A stretch of DNA of 64,000 nt from JAUMBM01 sp964441755 (lineage in GTDB: Bacteria > Bacteroidota > Bacteroidia > Chitinophagales > Saprospiraceae), in NCBI GenBank assembly GCA_964441755.1, contig CAYTVG010000011.1, forward strand, positions 62,001 through 126,000, given 5' to 3'. The translations under genes and the position numbers were made by a program. The notes under the pieces were generated by a model. That model was not told the origin of the DNA. It ran no database searches and was given only the letters and a program-made list of their open reading frames with translations. Numbering within the stretch: the first letter of the stretch is position 1; each line of letters starts with the position of its first letter. Positions 33,665 to 41,091 of the stretch are shown here, in pieces.

Positions 33665-35395
33665 ATGCATTGGATTGACTGGCTGATTATGTTCGGCACT
33701 ATTTCGTTGATTGTGGCTTATGGCATGTGGCGTACGCGCAATGTACAGTCGGCCAGCAGTTATCTGCAAGGAGACAAAGACCTCAAGTGGTGGACAATCG
33801 GGCTGTCCGTCATGGCAACGCAGGCGAGTGCCATTACGTTTTTGTCAACGCCGGGTCAGGCCTACGAATCGGGTATGGGTTTCGCCCAGTTTTATTTTGG
33901 CCTGCCGGTGGCTATGGTCATTCTTTGCATATTTTTCCTGCCCTTGTATTACCGATTAAATGTATATACGGCTTACGAGTTTCTGGAAAACCGCTTTGAT
34001 GTGCGCACCCGGACATTCACTGCGCTCTTGTTTTTGATTCAGCGAGGGTTGGCAGCGGGTATTACCATCTACGCACCGGCCATCATTCTGAGCCAGATTT
34101 TGGGCTGGTCGCTGCACCTGATGATACTGGTGACGGGCCTGGTGGTTATTTTGTACACCTACAGCGGCGGCACCAAAGCGGTGAGTGTCACCCAAAAGCA
34201 GCAGATGATCATCATACTGGGCGGCATGGTGCTGGCTGCGATTGTCATGATCAACCAGCTGCCGGAAGACGTACAACTGGGCGATGCCCTCACCGTTGCC
34301 GGTAAGATGGGCAAGCTGGAGGTTGTAGACTTCGACTTTGACCTTAGCAACCGCTACAATTTTTGGTCGGGCATGCTGGGCGGCGTTTTCTTATTTCTGT
34401 CGTATTTTGGTACCGATCAGTCACAAGTACAGCGCTATCTTTCCGGTAAATCCCTGACAGAAAGCCGACTGGGTCTGTTATTCAACGGGGTTGTCAAAGT
34501 GCCGATGCAATTTTTGATCCTGTTTGTGGGTGTCCTGGTATTTGTCTTTTTCTTATTTGTGAAGCCCCCGCTGCACTTCAACGCTTCCAATATCCGGAAG
34601 GTAACGGAGAGTTCGCTGGTGCATGAGTGGCAGCTGTTGGAAGAGCGCCACAACAACCTTTTCGAGCAGCGCAGGATAGCCGTCAACGAGATGATTGGCG
34701 GGCTTAACCAGACCGATGAAAAGGTTATTGCCGAAAAGCAGCAGCAACTGCAGGTAATTACACAGCGTGAGCAGAAGCTGCGCGAAGAGGCCAAGGGGCT
34801 GATAAAAAGTGCGGACCCCAAAGCGCAGACACTGGATACGGACTATGTATTCATCACTTTCATCATGCAGTACCTGCCTATCGGGATGATCGGCCTGTTA
34901 TTGTCGGTAATTTTTTCGGCGGCTATGTCCTCGACCTCTTCCGAGCTGAGTGCCTTGGCCACCACGACAGTCATTGACATATACCAGCGCTTTTTCGTCA
35001 AAGACGGCGATGATGCCCACTACCTCAAAGCAGCCAAATGGTTTACGCTGCTATGGGGCGGCATAGCCCTTGCTTTCGCTGCCTCGGCCAGTCTGTTTGA
35101 AAATCTCATACAGGCTGTCAACATCATCGGCTCACTGTTCTACGGCGTAATTCTCGGCATTTTCATGGTAGCCTTCTTCCTGCCCCGGGTTGGCGGCAAG
35201 GCAGTCCTGCTGGCTGCTGTACTTGTCGAAGTATTCATCCTGCTGCTGTTTGCCGTCAGCAAGGCCGAGTTGCCCCTGCCGGGGCTGGGGGTAATAAAAA
35301 TCGCTTACCTCTGGCTCAACCTCATTGGCTGTGTGCTGGTGATGGCCATTAGCTGGCTGGTGCAGGCCGGCCGCGGGCAGGCCGCAGCTGCCTAG
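33665..35395 (+). CDS. Sodium:solute symporter (SSS family)
   Basis: A 576-residue transporter from ATG 33665 (MHWIDWLIMFGTISLIVAYG). Characteristic SSS blocks are GSYLQG-like SSYLQGDKDLKWWTIGLSVMAT, the Na+-site segment ASAITFLSTPGQAYE, NRFDVRTRTFTALLFL, YTYSGGTKAVSVTQKQQM and the later SVIFSAAMSSTSSELSALATTTVIDIY. About 13 helices result. A roughly 75-residue hydrophilic helical loop (HNNLFEQRRIAVNEM to about residue 390) interrupts the middle and looks like a coiled coil. The protein co-imports a solute with Na+; the solute is not inferable. It follows the small membrane peptide by one base and ends before a structured gap. Confidence 0.94.
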   Translation: MHWIDWLIMFGTISLIVAYGMWRTRNVQSASSYLQGDKDLKWWTIGLSVMATQASAITFLSTPGQAYESGMGFAQFYFGLPVAMVILCIFFLPLYYRLNVYTAYEFLENRFDVRTRTFTALLFLIQRGLAAGITIYAPAIILSQILGWSLHLMILVTGLVVILYTYSGGTKAVSVTQKQQMIIILGGMVLAAIVMINQLPEDVQLGDALTVAGKMGKLEVVDFDFDLSNRYNFWSGMLGGVFLFLSYFGTDQSQVQRYLSGKSLTESRLGLLFNGVVKVPMQFLILFVGVLVFVFFLFVKPPLHFNASNIRKVTESSLVHEWQLLEERHNNLFEQRRIAVNEMIGGLNQTDEKVIAEKQQQLQVITQREQKLREEAKGLIKSADPKAQTLDTDYVFITFIMQYLPIGMIGLLLSVIFSAAMSSTSSELSALATTTVIDIYQRFFVKDGDDAHYLKAAKWFTLLWGGIALAFAASASLFENLIQAVNIIGSLFYGVILGIFMVAFFLPRVGGKAVLLAAVLVEVFILLLFAVSKAELPLPGLGVIKIAYLWLNLIGCVLVMAISWLVQAGRGQAAAA

Positions 35396-35440
35396 CCGAA
35401 TCTTTGCTGAAGGGGTGAAAATCTGTTAGGATAAATAAAA

Positions 35441-35543
35441 AATAATGTGTCTTTTTGCAGGATAAAAGCCCCCTGCAATAATCACTGTGGGCACATTATT
35501 GTTATTCATAAAATATTTCCGGTTTTTGCGGGCAGCTGCCCGC
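35441..35543. repeat. Nested inverted repeats between symporter and TPR-like gene
   Basis: AATAATGTG (35441-35449) pairs with CACATTATT (35492-35500), enclosing TTGCAGG (35455-35461) with CCTGCAA (35472-35478). Just downstream is a perfect 16-base palindrome GCGGGCAGCTGCCCGC at 35528-35543. The set lies in the leader of the next gene. Confidence 0.5.
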
Positions 35544-35571
35544 GGTGCGGAATCAGCAACAGGCGAGTATC

Positions 35572-36183
35572 ATGTTCATTATCAATCCTTATGTAAGATT
35601 TGCCCTCATAGCGGTCGGCATCATCGGTGGCATAGCCCTTTGGGCAGCCTTTGGCTTTTGGTACGGTTTTTTCTTTCTGCTTACCGGCATCATCCTGCTC
35701 ATTGGCTACATTATCCTGGGGCCCATAGCACCTGCAGGTAAGGCGCTGCAGACGGGTGACTTTGACAAGGCGGACCGCCTGCTCGACCTCACCATCAACC
35801 CCAAGTGGCTGTACGTCAGCAACAGAGCGTATTACTACCTGCTCAAAGGCTCGATTGCCCTGTCGCGCAAGGATCTCAGCCGGGGTGAAGAGCTCCTCAA
35901 AATTGCAGAATCGATCGATCTGCCCAGCGATAATGAGCGGGGCATGATTCAGATACAGCTAGGCCATATAGCGGCCAGCAAAGAGCGCTGGAATCAGGCG
36001 CAAAATCACCTGCGCAAGGCGCAGGGCTTAAAAATCACCCAGCAGGAATTCAAAGACCAGCTCAAGCAGCTGGAAATGGCCATTGCGCAGCGCGGCCAGG
36101 TGAAAGCAGCTATGCGCATGGGCCGCCAGGGGATGCAGATGATGCAGCCCGGCGGCAAACGCCGCCGCCCCAAGCTGCGGTAA
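35572..36183 (+). CDS. Small membrane protein with TPR-like helical domain
   Basis: A 203-residue protein from ATG 35572 (MFIINPYVRFALIAVG). Two transmembrane helices at the N-terminus (FALIAVGIIGGIALWAAFGF, FFLLTGIILLIGYIILGP) lead into a cytoplasmic helical part with TPR-like character (ALQTGDFDKADRLLDLTI, YYYLLKGSIALSRKDLSRGEELL, GHIAASKERWNQAQNHLRKA). The C-terminus is Met- and Arg-rich (MGRQGMQMMQPGGKRRRPKL). I do not recognise a named family. Such proteins often act as adaptors near membrane complexes. It is 25 bases upstream of the ApbE gene. Confidence 0.72.
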   Translation: MFIINPYVRFALIAVGIIGGIALWAAFGFWYGFFFLLTGIILLIGYIILGPIAPAGKALQTGDFDKADRLLDLTINPKWLYVSNRAYYYLLKGSIALSRKDLSRGEELLKIAESIDLPSDNERGMIQIQLGHIAASKERWNQAQNHLRKAQGLKITQQEFKDQLKQLEMAIAQRGQVKAAMRMGRQGMQMMQPGGKRRRPKLR

Positions 36184-36208
36184 TTTTTTCCCCCAAAAAA
36201 CCTGTGCC

Positions 36209-37273
36209 ATGAACATACGAATTGTATGGCTGCTACTGCTGCCTGTGCTGCTGTTGGCCAGCTGCGGGGAGCAAGCCCCGCAACAGCAGTCCGCGGTAGT
36301 TACCATCGAAGGTAAGACCATGGGTACTTACTACCGTGTCGTTTATATCGATTCGTTGCAACGGGCGCTGCAGCCTGCCATGGATTCGGCCCTGCTGGCG
36401 CTCAATGCGGAAGTCAACACCTACGATTCCACCTCCCTCATCAGCCGCTTCAATCGCTCGGCAGCAGGGCTGCTGCTGCTGGATGCTGCGGGCAACAAGG
36501 CAGTACACTTTTTGGCCAACCTTGCGCTGGCCAGGCGGGTGTACGAGCTTAGTGAAGGATATTACGACTGTACGGTAATGCCCCTCGTCAATTATTGGGG
36601 TTTTGGTTATACAGAAAAAAAACCGGTTAATCAGGTTGACAGCCTGCGGGTCGACTCACTGCGGCAACTGACAGGGATGTCCATGGTTGTGCTGGAAGAG
36701 GGCGGTGAGGCTCCCTTTTTGCGCAAGCAAAAAGCGGGCAACCAGCTCGATTTTTCCTCCTGCGCCAAAGGCTATGGAACTGATTTGCTGGCCATACTGC
36801 TGGAAGAGCGCGGCATCACCGACTACCTGGTGGATATTGGCGGTGAATTGCGCGCCCGCGGCCTCAATGCCGAAGGAGAAGACTGGCGGATTGGCGTCAG
36901 CAAGCCGGTAGAGGGGGCAGCAATGAATGAGATTGAGCAGATTATCAGGCTGCGCAACCAAAGTATGGCTACCTCGGGTAACTACCGCAACTATTTTGAG
37001 GTCAACGGACAGAAATACGCACATACCATCAACCCGCTCACGGGCTTTCCCGAGCGGTCCAGGCTCCTGAGTGCTACCATCATTGCACCGGACTGCATGA
37101 CAGCCGACGCTTTTGCCACTGCTTCCATGTCTATGGGCCTTGAGCGCGCTATGGAAGTCGTAGGTAAGGAGGCAGGCGTTGAAGGCTTTTTCATCTATGC
37201 AGAAGGCGAGCAGCTGAAAACTACCTATACAGCAGGTATGAAACCCCTGCTCGTCAATACTGCTAACCAATAA
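36209..37273 (+). CDS. apbE: FAD:protein FMN transferase (ApbE), lipoprotein
   Basis: A 354-residue lipoprotein: signal MNIRIVWLLLLPVLLLASC with lipobox LASC. ApbE motifs are GKTMGTYYRVV, DCTVMPLVNYWGFG, DFSSCAKGYGTDLLA, LVDIGGELRARGLN, ATSGNYRNYF, HTINPLTGFP and the metal-binding CMTADAFATASMSMG. It attaches FMN covalently to threonines of periplasmic or membrane redox proteins, such as the Na+-translocating Nqr/Rnf subunits. No such subunit is encoded nearby. A 10-base gap to the exonuclease gene and then 3 bases to the MbnP-like gene suggest one transcript. Confidence 0.95.
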   Translation: MNIRIVWLLLLPVLLLASCGEQAPQQQSAVVTIEGKTMGTYYRVVYIDSLQRALQPAMDSALLALNAEVNTYDSTSLISRFNRSAAGLLLLDAAGNKAVHFLANLALARRVYELSEGYYDCTVMPLVNYWGFGYTEKKPVNQVDSLRVDSLRQLTGMSMVVLEEGGEAPFLRKQKAGNQLDFSSCAKGYGTDLLAILLEERGITDYLVDIGGELRARGLNAEGEDWRIGVSKPVEGAAMNEIEQIIRLRNQSMATSGNYRNYFEVNGQKYAHTINPLTGFPERSRLLSATIIAPDCMTADAFATASMSMGLERAMEVVGKEAGVEGFFIYAEGEQLKTTYTAGMKPLLVNTANQ

Positions 37274-37282
37274 CCGTACAAC

Positions 37283-38110
37283 ATGCTACCACTCTCGCTC
37301 GACAGGGATCTTTGCTTTTTGGACATAGAGGCGACCGGACTCAACGTGCTGCGTGACAGAATTGTCCAGATAGGCATCATCAAGTACCCCAAGGATGGCG
37401 GTGAGTCCAAGGAATTGTCGCTGCTCATCAATCCGGGAATACCTATCTCGCAGGAGGCCATACAAGTGCATGGTATCCAGCCTAAAGATGTTGCCAAAAA
37501 GCCTACTTTTGCGCAGGTAGCTGACAAAATTTTTGATTTTATTGGCAATGCCGACTTAGCGGGCTACAATTCCAATCGTTTTGATATTCCCATGCTGATG
37601 GAGGAGTTTGATCGGGTGGGTATACAGTTTGATGTTCACAAGCGTCGGTTGCTTGATATGCAGCGCATTTTCTACAAAATGGAGCCGCGTACTTTGAAGG
37701 CGGCCTACAAGTTTTATTGTGATCAGGAGCTTGAAGGAGCTCATGATGCGATGACTGATGTGCGGGCTACGGCTGCTGTCTTTATAGGGCAGCTTGAGCG
37801 ATACCAGGGTGCTGATTATCTCGATGAAGATGGCAATGTAGTGCCCGCTCCTGTGCGTCCTGACGTCAAAGCGCTGCACGAATTTTGCAATGACCAGCGT
37901 TTCGTTGATGCTACCCAGAAGTTCCGCTACGATCACAACGGAGACATTGTCTTCAACTTTGGCAAATACGCCAACCAGCCTGCTGCTGCTTTGCTGAGCA
38001 AGGATAAGCAGTATTACAACTGGATGCTGAACAAAGAATTTTCGGCACAGGTGAAACAGATTGTACGGCAACTGGTGCGCGATTACGAGTCATCCAAGGA
38101 CAACCCATAA
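37283..38110 (+). CDS. DEDDh 3'-5' exonuclease with ExoX-like C-terminal domain
   Basis: A 275-residue protein. The exonuclease core has Exo I LDIEATGLNV, Exo II GYNSNRFDIPML and Exo III AHDAMTDVRAT, the complete DEDDh set, together with the DnaQ-type VHGIQPKDV loop. After about residue 185 a second domain contains GDIVFNFGKYANQPAAALL and NWMLNKEFSAQVKQIV, matching the ExoX-like C-terminal module seen in stand-alone Bacteroidota exonucleases. It probably trims DNA ends in repair rather than proofreading. It sits between ApbE and the MbnP-like gene with 9 and 3 bases respectively. Confidence 0.9.
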   Translation: MLPLSLDRDLCFLDIEATGLNVLRDRIVQIGIIKYPKDGGESKELSLLINPGIPISQEAIQVHGIQPKDVAKKPTFAQVADKIFDFIGNADLAGYNSNRFDIPMLMEEFDRVGIQFDVHKRRLLDMQRIFYKMEPRTLKAAYKFYCDQELEGAHDAMTDVRATAAVFIGQLERYQGADYLDEDGNVVPAPVRPDVKALHEFCNDQRFVDATQKFRYDHNGDIVFNFGKYANQPAAALLSKDKQYYNWMLNKEFSAQVKQIVRQLVRDYESSKDNP

Positions 38111-38113
38111 GCT

Positions 38114-39013
38114 ATGCGAGCAAGCGGCGGCCTTTTTCTCTCCCGTTTTGGTGCCCCCTCCGGCTGGCTGCACAAGGCCCTGCAGGCGTTTGTGCTGGCT
38201 GGTCTGCTGCTGGGTTGCTACGAAGAAAAGGAAGGCTGTCTCGACCCGCAGGCTGTCAATTTTGATCTCGATGCCGACCGTAGCTGCAGCAATAACTGCT
38301 GTCAATACCCGCTGCTGCGGGTAGCTTTTGTACACCGATGGGAGGACGAGGCCTTTGCACTAGCGCCTAAAGTATACAGGGACGGATCCGGCAATCCTTT
38401 TAGAATCAAAAGAATACGCTACTACTGGAGTGCGCTCGAGCTGCTGGAAACCGGCGGGCAGGCCCGCCGGGTGACCGACAGCATCGAGATGCGCATTGTC
38501 ACTACCGGAGGAGATACCCTTTGGCAGACACTGCCCGACAACTACCTGCTCGCTGATCCTTCCAATCCGCAAAGCAGGATACTGGGCACCTTTCCTTTCG
38601 CCGGCAGCTACCAGCGGCTGCAGGCCGTTTTTGGGGTTGATGAGCCTGCCAACCGGGCAGTACCTATTTCCCTGCCACAGCGACATCCGCTGGCACCACA
38701 GGTTGACGGGCAGCACATCAGTGCCGATCAGGGCTATATGTTTGCGCGTATTGAATATTTTCCTGACACGCTGGCGACTACGACAGCCGTGACCGTTGTG
38801 ATCAGCGGTGAAGGCAGCCGGCAGCCCCTGTCGCTTGATTTTCCCGCCAGCTTATCACTGCCCAATGGCTACAATGCACTGCTGCAAATCGAAGCCAACT
38901 ATGCGCGCTGGTTTGAGCACATAGACGTACGCGCTGATGAGGCCAGCGTCCGGCAGCAGCTCGAAACACATTTTGGCAGTGCCTTCAAGGTTGTCAATTT
39001 CGGCAGGGAGTAG
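38114..39013 (+). CDS. MbnP-like lipoprotein, divergent paralogue
   Basis: A 299-residue probable lipoprotein; a long N-terminal stretch precedes the lipobox LLGC (around residue 36), so a later start is possible. After the lipobox comes GCLDPQAVNFDLDADRSC, a Cys motif common in exported Bacteroidota proteins, with CSNNCC just after it. The remaining body follows the MbnP-like plan: LRVAFVH, IKRIRYYWSALELLETGG and GYMFARIEYF. Where the neighbouring MbnP has YWSWALGYVFAKIEG, this protein has HISADQGYMFARIEY, so the Trp pair is absent. It is separated from the next MbnP by 192 bases. Family assignment is by layout and is moderately supported. Confidence 0.6.
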   Translation: MRASGGLFLSRFGAPSGWLHKALQAFVLAGLLLGCYEEKEGCLDPQAVNFDLDADRSCSNNCCQYPLLRVAFVHRWEDEAFALAPKVYRDGSGNPFRIKRIRYYWSALELLETGGQARRVTDSIEMRIVTTGGDTLWQTLPDNYLLADPSNPQSRILGTFPFAGSYQRLQAVFGVDEPANRAVPISLPQRHPLAPQVDGQHISADQGYMFARIEYFPDTLATTTAVTVVISGEGSRQPLSLDFPASLSLPNGYNALLQIEANYARWFEHIDVRADEASVRQQLETHFGSAFKVVNFGRE

Positions 39014-39205
39014 CCTGTGGTTGTAGTAAATCTGCTGCATGCCCGCTTGCTGACAAAAATCATAGCCTTTTTATTTAGCAAAATCTGGGATTGGGTTGTT
39101 ATATAAATGTTGGCTTGCCATTGGCGAGCTGACGGATGTGTTTTGTGTATGCAGATAATACAAAGAGCAATGCTCTGTTTTTTACAATATAAATTTACAT
39201 ACTAC

Positions 39206-39979
39206 ATGCAAAAGCCAGTAACATTTGTTCTTGCCGCCATGGCGCTTATACTCTCTCTGAGCAGCTGCCAGGAAGACAATAAAGGTGAGCAAAAAAGTGA
39301 GGTAACCCTGGTATTTCGCTCTACCTTTGGCGGACAGCCGCTGGTCATGTACGACCCCGCCTATGACTATGTTGAAGGCATTCGAATGAAAGCCCAGTTG
39401 TTCCAGTTCTACCTGTCGGACATAGAGCTGGTAGCCACCAATGGAGAGAAGGTAAAGCTATCTGATATTGAACTTGTCAATTTTGGTGACGACATCAACA
39501 GCCAGCAGGCTGGTGAGGGTTACGTCATGCGCTTCAAGGATGTACCCGGCGGACAGTACAGCCGTATACAGTTTGGGCTGGGCGTAAGTCCGGACCTCAA
39601 TGCCACCCAGCCGGGCAATTATGCACCGACTCACCCGCTGGCCGACAACTACTGGTCATGGGCACTGGGTTATGTCTTCGCCAAAATTGAGGGCAATGCC
39701 GATGTCAACGGCGATGGTGCATACAATGATAAGCTAACCTATCATACGGGTGCTGATGCCCTCTATCGGGTGCTAAGCTATGATGGTCCCTTTATGGTGC
39801 CTGTTGACGGCAGCAACTACCAGATAGCCTTTGGTGTAGACCTGAAGGATGTGCTCGTCAGCGGCGGCGATTTCGTAGATTTTCGCATTGCTGAAGATAC
39901 GCAGGACCACACCAATGATCCTGCATTGTACAACTTCATCTGGAATAACCTGGCGCAGGCCATTCAACTCCGGCGATAA
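39206..39979 (+). CDS. MbnP-family copper-binding lipoprotein
   Basis: A 257-residue lipoprotein from ATG 39206 (signal MQKPVTFVLAAMALILSLSSC, lipobox LSSC); earlier ATGs add a non-signal stretch. The MbnP pattern is visible: VTLVFRSTFGGQPL, FQFYLSDIELVATNG, QFGLGVSPDLNATQPG, NYWSWALGYVFAKIEG and VNGDGAYNDKLTYHTG. In characterised MbnP a Trp is oxidised to kynurenine by the dihaem enzyme MbnH and this creates a copper site; the WSW segment is the likely place here. The gene is 2 bases before a MauG/MbnH-like gene, the expected partner. Strong context, no direct test. Confidence 0.85.
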   Translation: MQKPVTFVLAAMALILSLSSCQEDNKGEQKSEVTLVFRSTFGGQPLVMYDPAYDYVEGIRMKAQLFQFYLSDIELVATNGEKVKLSDIELVNFGDDINSQQAGEGYVMRFKDVPGGQYSRIQFGLGVSPDLNATQPGNYAPTHPLADNYWSWALGYVFAKIEGNADVNGDGAYNDKLTYHTGADALYRVLSYDGPFMVPVDGSNYQIAFGVDLKDVLVSGGDFVDFRIAEDTQDHTNDPALYNFIWNNLAQAIQLRR

Positions 39980-39981
39980 GC

Positions 39982-41082
39982 ATGACCCAAAAGCTGCAGT
40001 TGGCGGGTGTAAGCATAGTGCTGTTGGCCGGATTGGCAGCCTGCAGGCTGACTGATCGCAGTGGTCAGCAGCTTACGCATTTGCCTTACGCGCCGAAGGC
40101 GGTACAATGGGTTGATCCTCCCGGCTTTTCGCCCATGCAATTTCCTGCCGACAATCCGCTGACAGAAGAGGGGATTGCCTTGGGCAGGATGCTTTTCTAC
40201 GACCCTATCCTGTCCTACGACAGCACTTTCAGTTGCGGCAGTTGCCACCAGCCAGGCCGGGCATTTACCGATGCCAAGGCCAAAAGTGTGGGCATGCGCA
40301 TGCGCCAGGGAAGGCGCTCTGCGCCCAGTCTGCTCAACGTAGGCTACCATGCAAAAGGCTTATTCTGGGATGGCCGCAGTCCCCTGCTGGAAGAGCAGGC
40401 GCTGCACCCGGTCGTCGACAGCCTGGAGATGGGCTACAGCTGGGAAATCATTGAATCCCGGCTGCAACAACACCCTTCCTATCCGGCGCTTTTCCGGGCA
40501 GCCTTTGGCATTACAGAACGGCGGGCTGTCAATCGCGAGCTCACGACCAAAGCACTCGCACAATTCCAGCGGACACTGCTAAGCCATGACAGCAAATTTG
40601 ACCGGGTAATGCGCAGGGAGGCCAGCTTCACCGAATCGGAAAAGCGCGGCTGGACCATTTTTTTCGATGCCTCCCCCACCCTGCCGCAGGCTGAATGCAA
40701 CCACTGCCACATCAACCCGCTTTTTACCGACCTCTCCTATGCCAACAACGGGCTGGATGAGGTATATGATCTGGCAAAATTTCCGGATCCGGGCAGGGGT
40801 GGCGTCACAGGCGTTCGCGGTCACAACGGGCAATTTAAAGTGCCTACGCTGCGCAACATAGCCCTCACAGCGCCCTATATGCACGACGGACGTTTCCGCA
40901 CGCTCGAGCAGGTCATTGACCATTACGCCTCCGGCGGGCATTATGCTGAAAATGTAAACCCCAATGTGCGTACCTTAGCGCTTAGTGAAGCAGACAAGCG
41001 CGATCTGCTGGCATTTTTACATACCCTTACCGACAGCAGCGCCCTGCGAAACCCTGCGTATCAAAATCCGTTCACTCCATAA
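39982..41082 (+). CDS. MauG/MbnH-like dihaem cytochrome c peroxidase, lipoprotein (1)
   Basis: A 366-residue lipoprotein (lipobox LAAC). Two c-type haem sites are seen: CGSCH in the N-terminal domain and CNHCH in the second. Blocks typical of the dihaem peroxidase/MauG family are GRMLFYDPILSYDSTFSC, FWDGRSPLLEEQALHP, TLRNIALTAPYMHDGRF and HYASGGH. The mature enzyme reacts with H2O2 in the periplasm or on the outer membrane. Immediate linkage (2 bases) to MbnP favours an MbnH-type protein-oxidation job over ordinary peroxide removal. The family also includes true peroxidases, so this is inference from context. Confidence 0.88.
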   Translation: MTQKLQLAGVSIVLLAGLAACRLTDRSGQQLTHLPYAPKAVQWVDPPGFSPMQFPADNPLTEEGIALGRMLFYDPILSYDSTFSCGSCHQPGRAFTDAKAKSVGMRMRQGRRSAPSLLNVGYHAKGLFWDGRSPLLEEQALHPVVDSLEMGYSWEIIESRLQQHPSYPALFRAAFGITERRAVNRELTTKALAQFQRTLLSHDSKFDRVMRREASFTESEKRGWTIFFDASPTLPQAECNHCHINPLFTDLSYANNGLDEVYDLAKFPDPGRGGVTGVRGHNGQFKVPTLRNIALTAPYMHDGRFRTLEQVIDHYASGGHYAENVNPNVRTLALSEADKRDLLAFLHTLTDSSALRNPAYQNPFTP

Positions 41083-41091
41083 TATTCAGGT

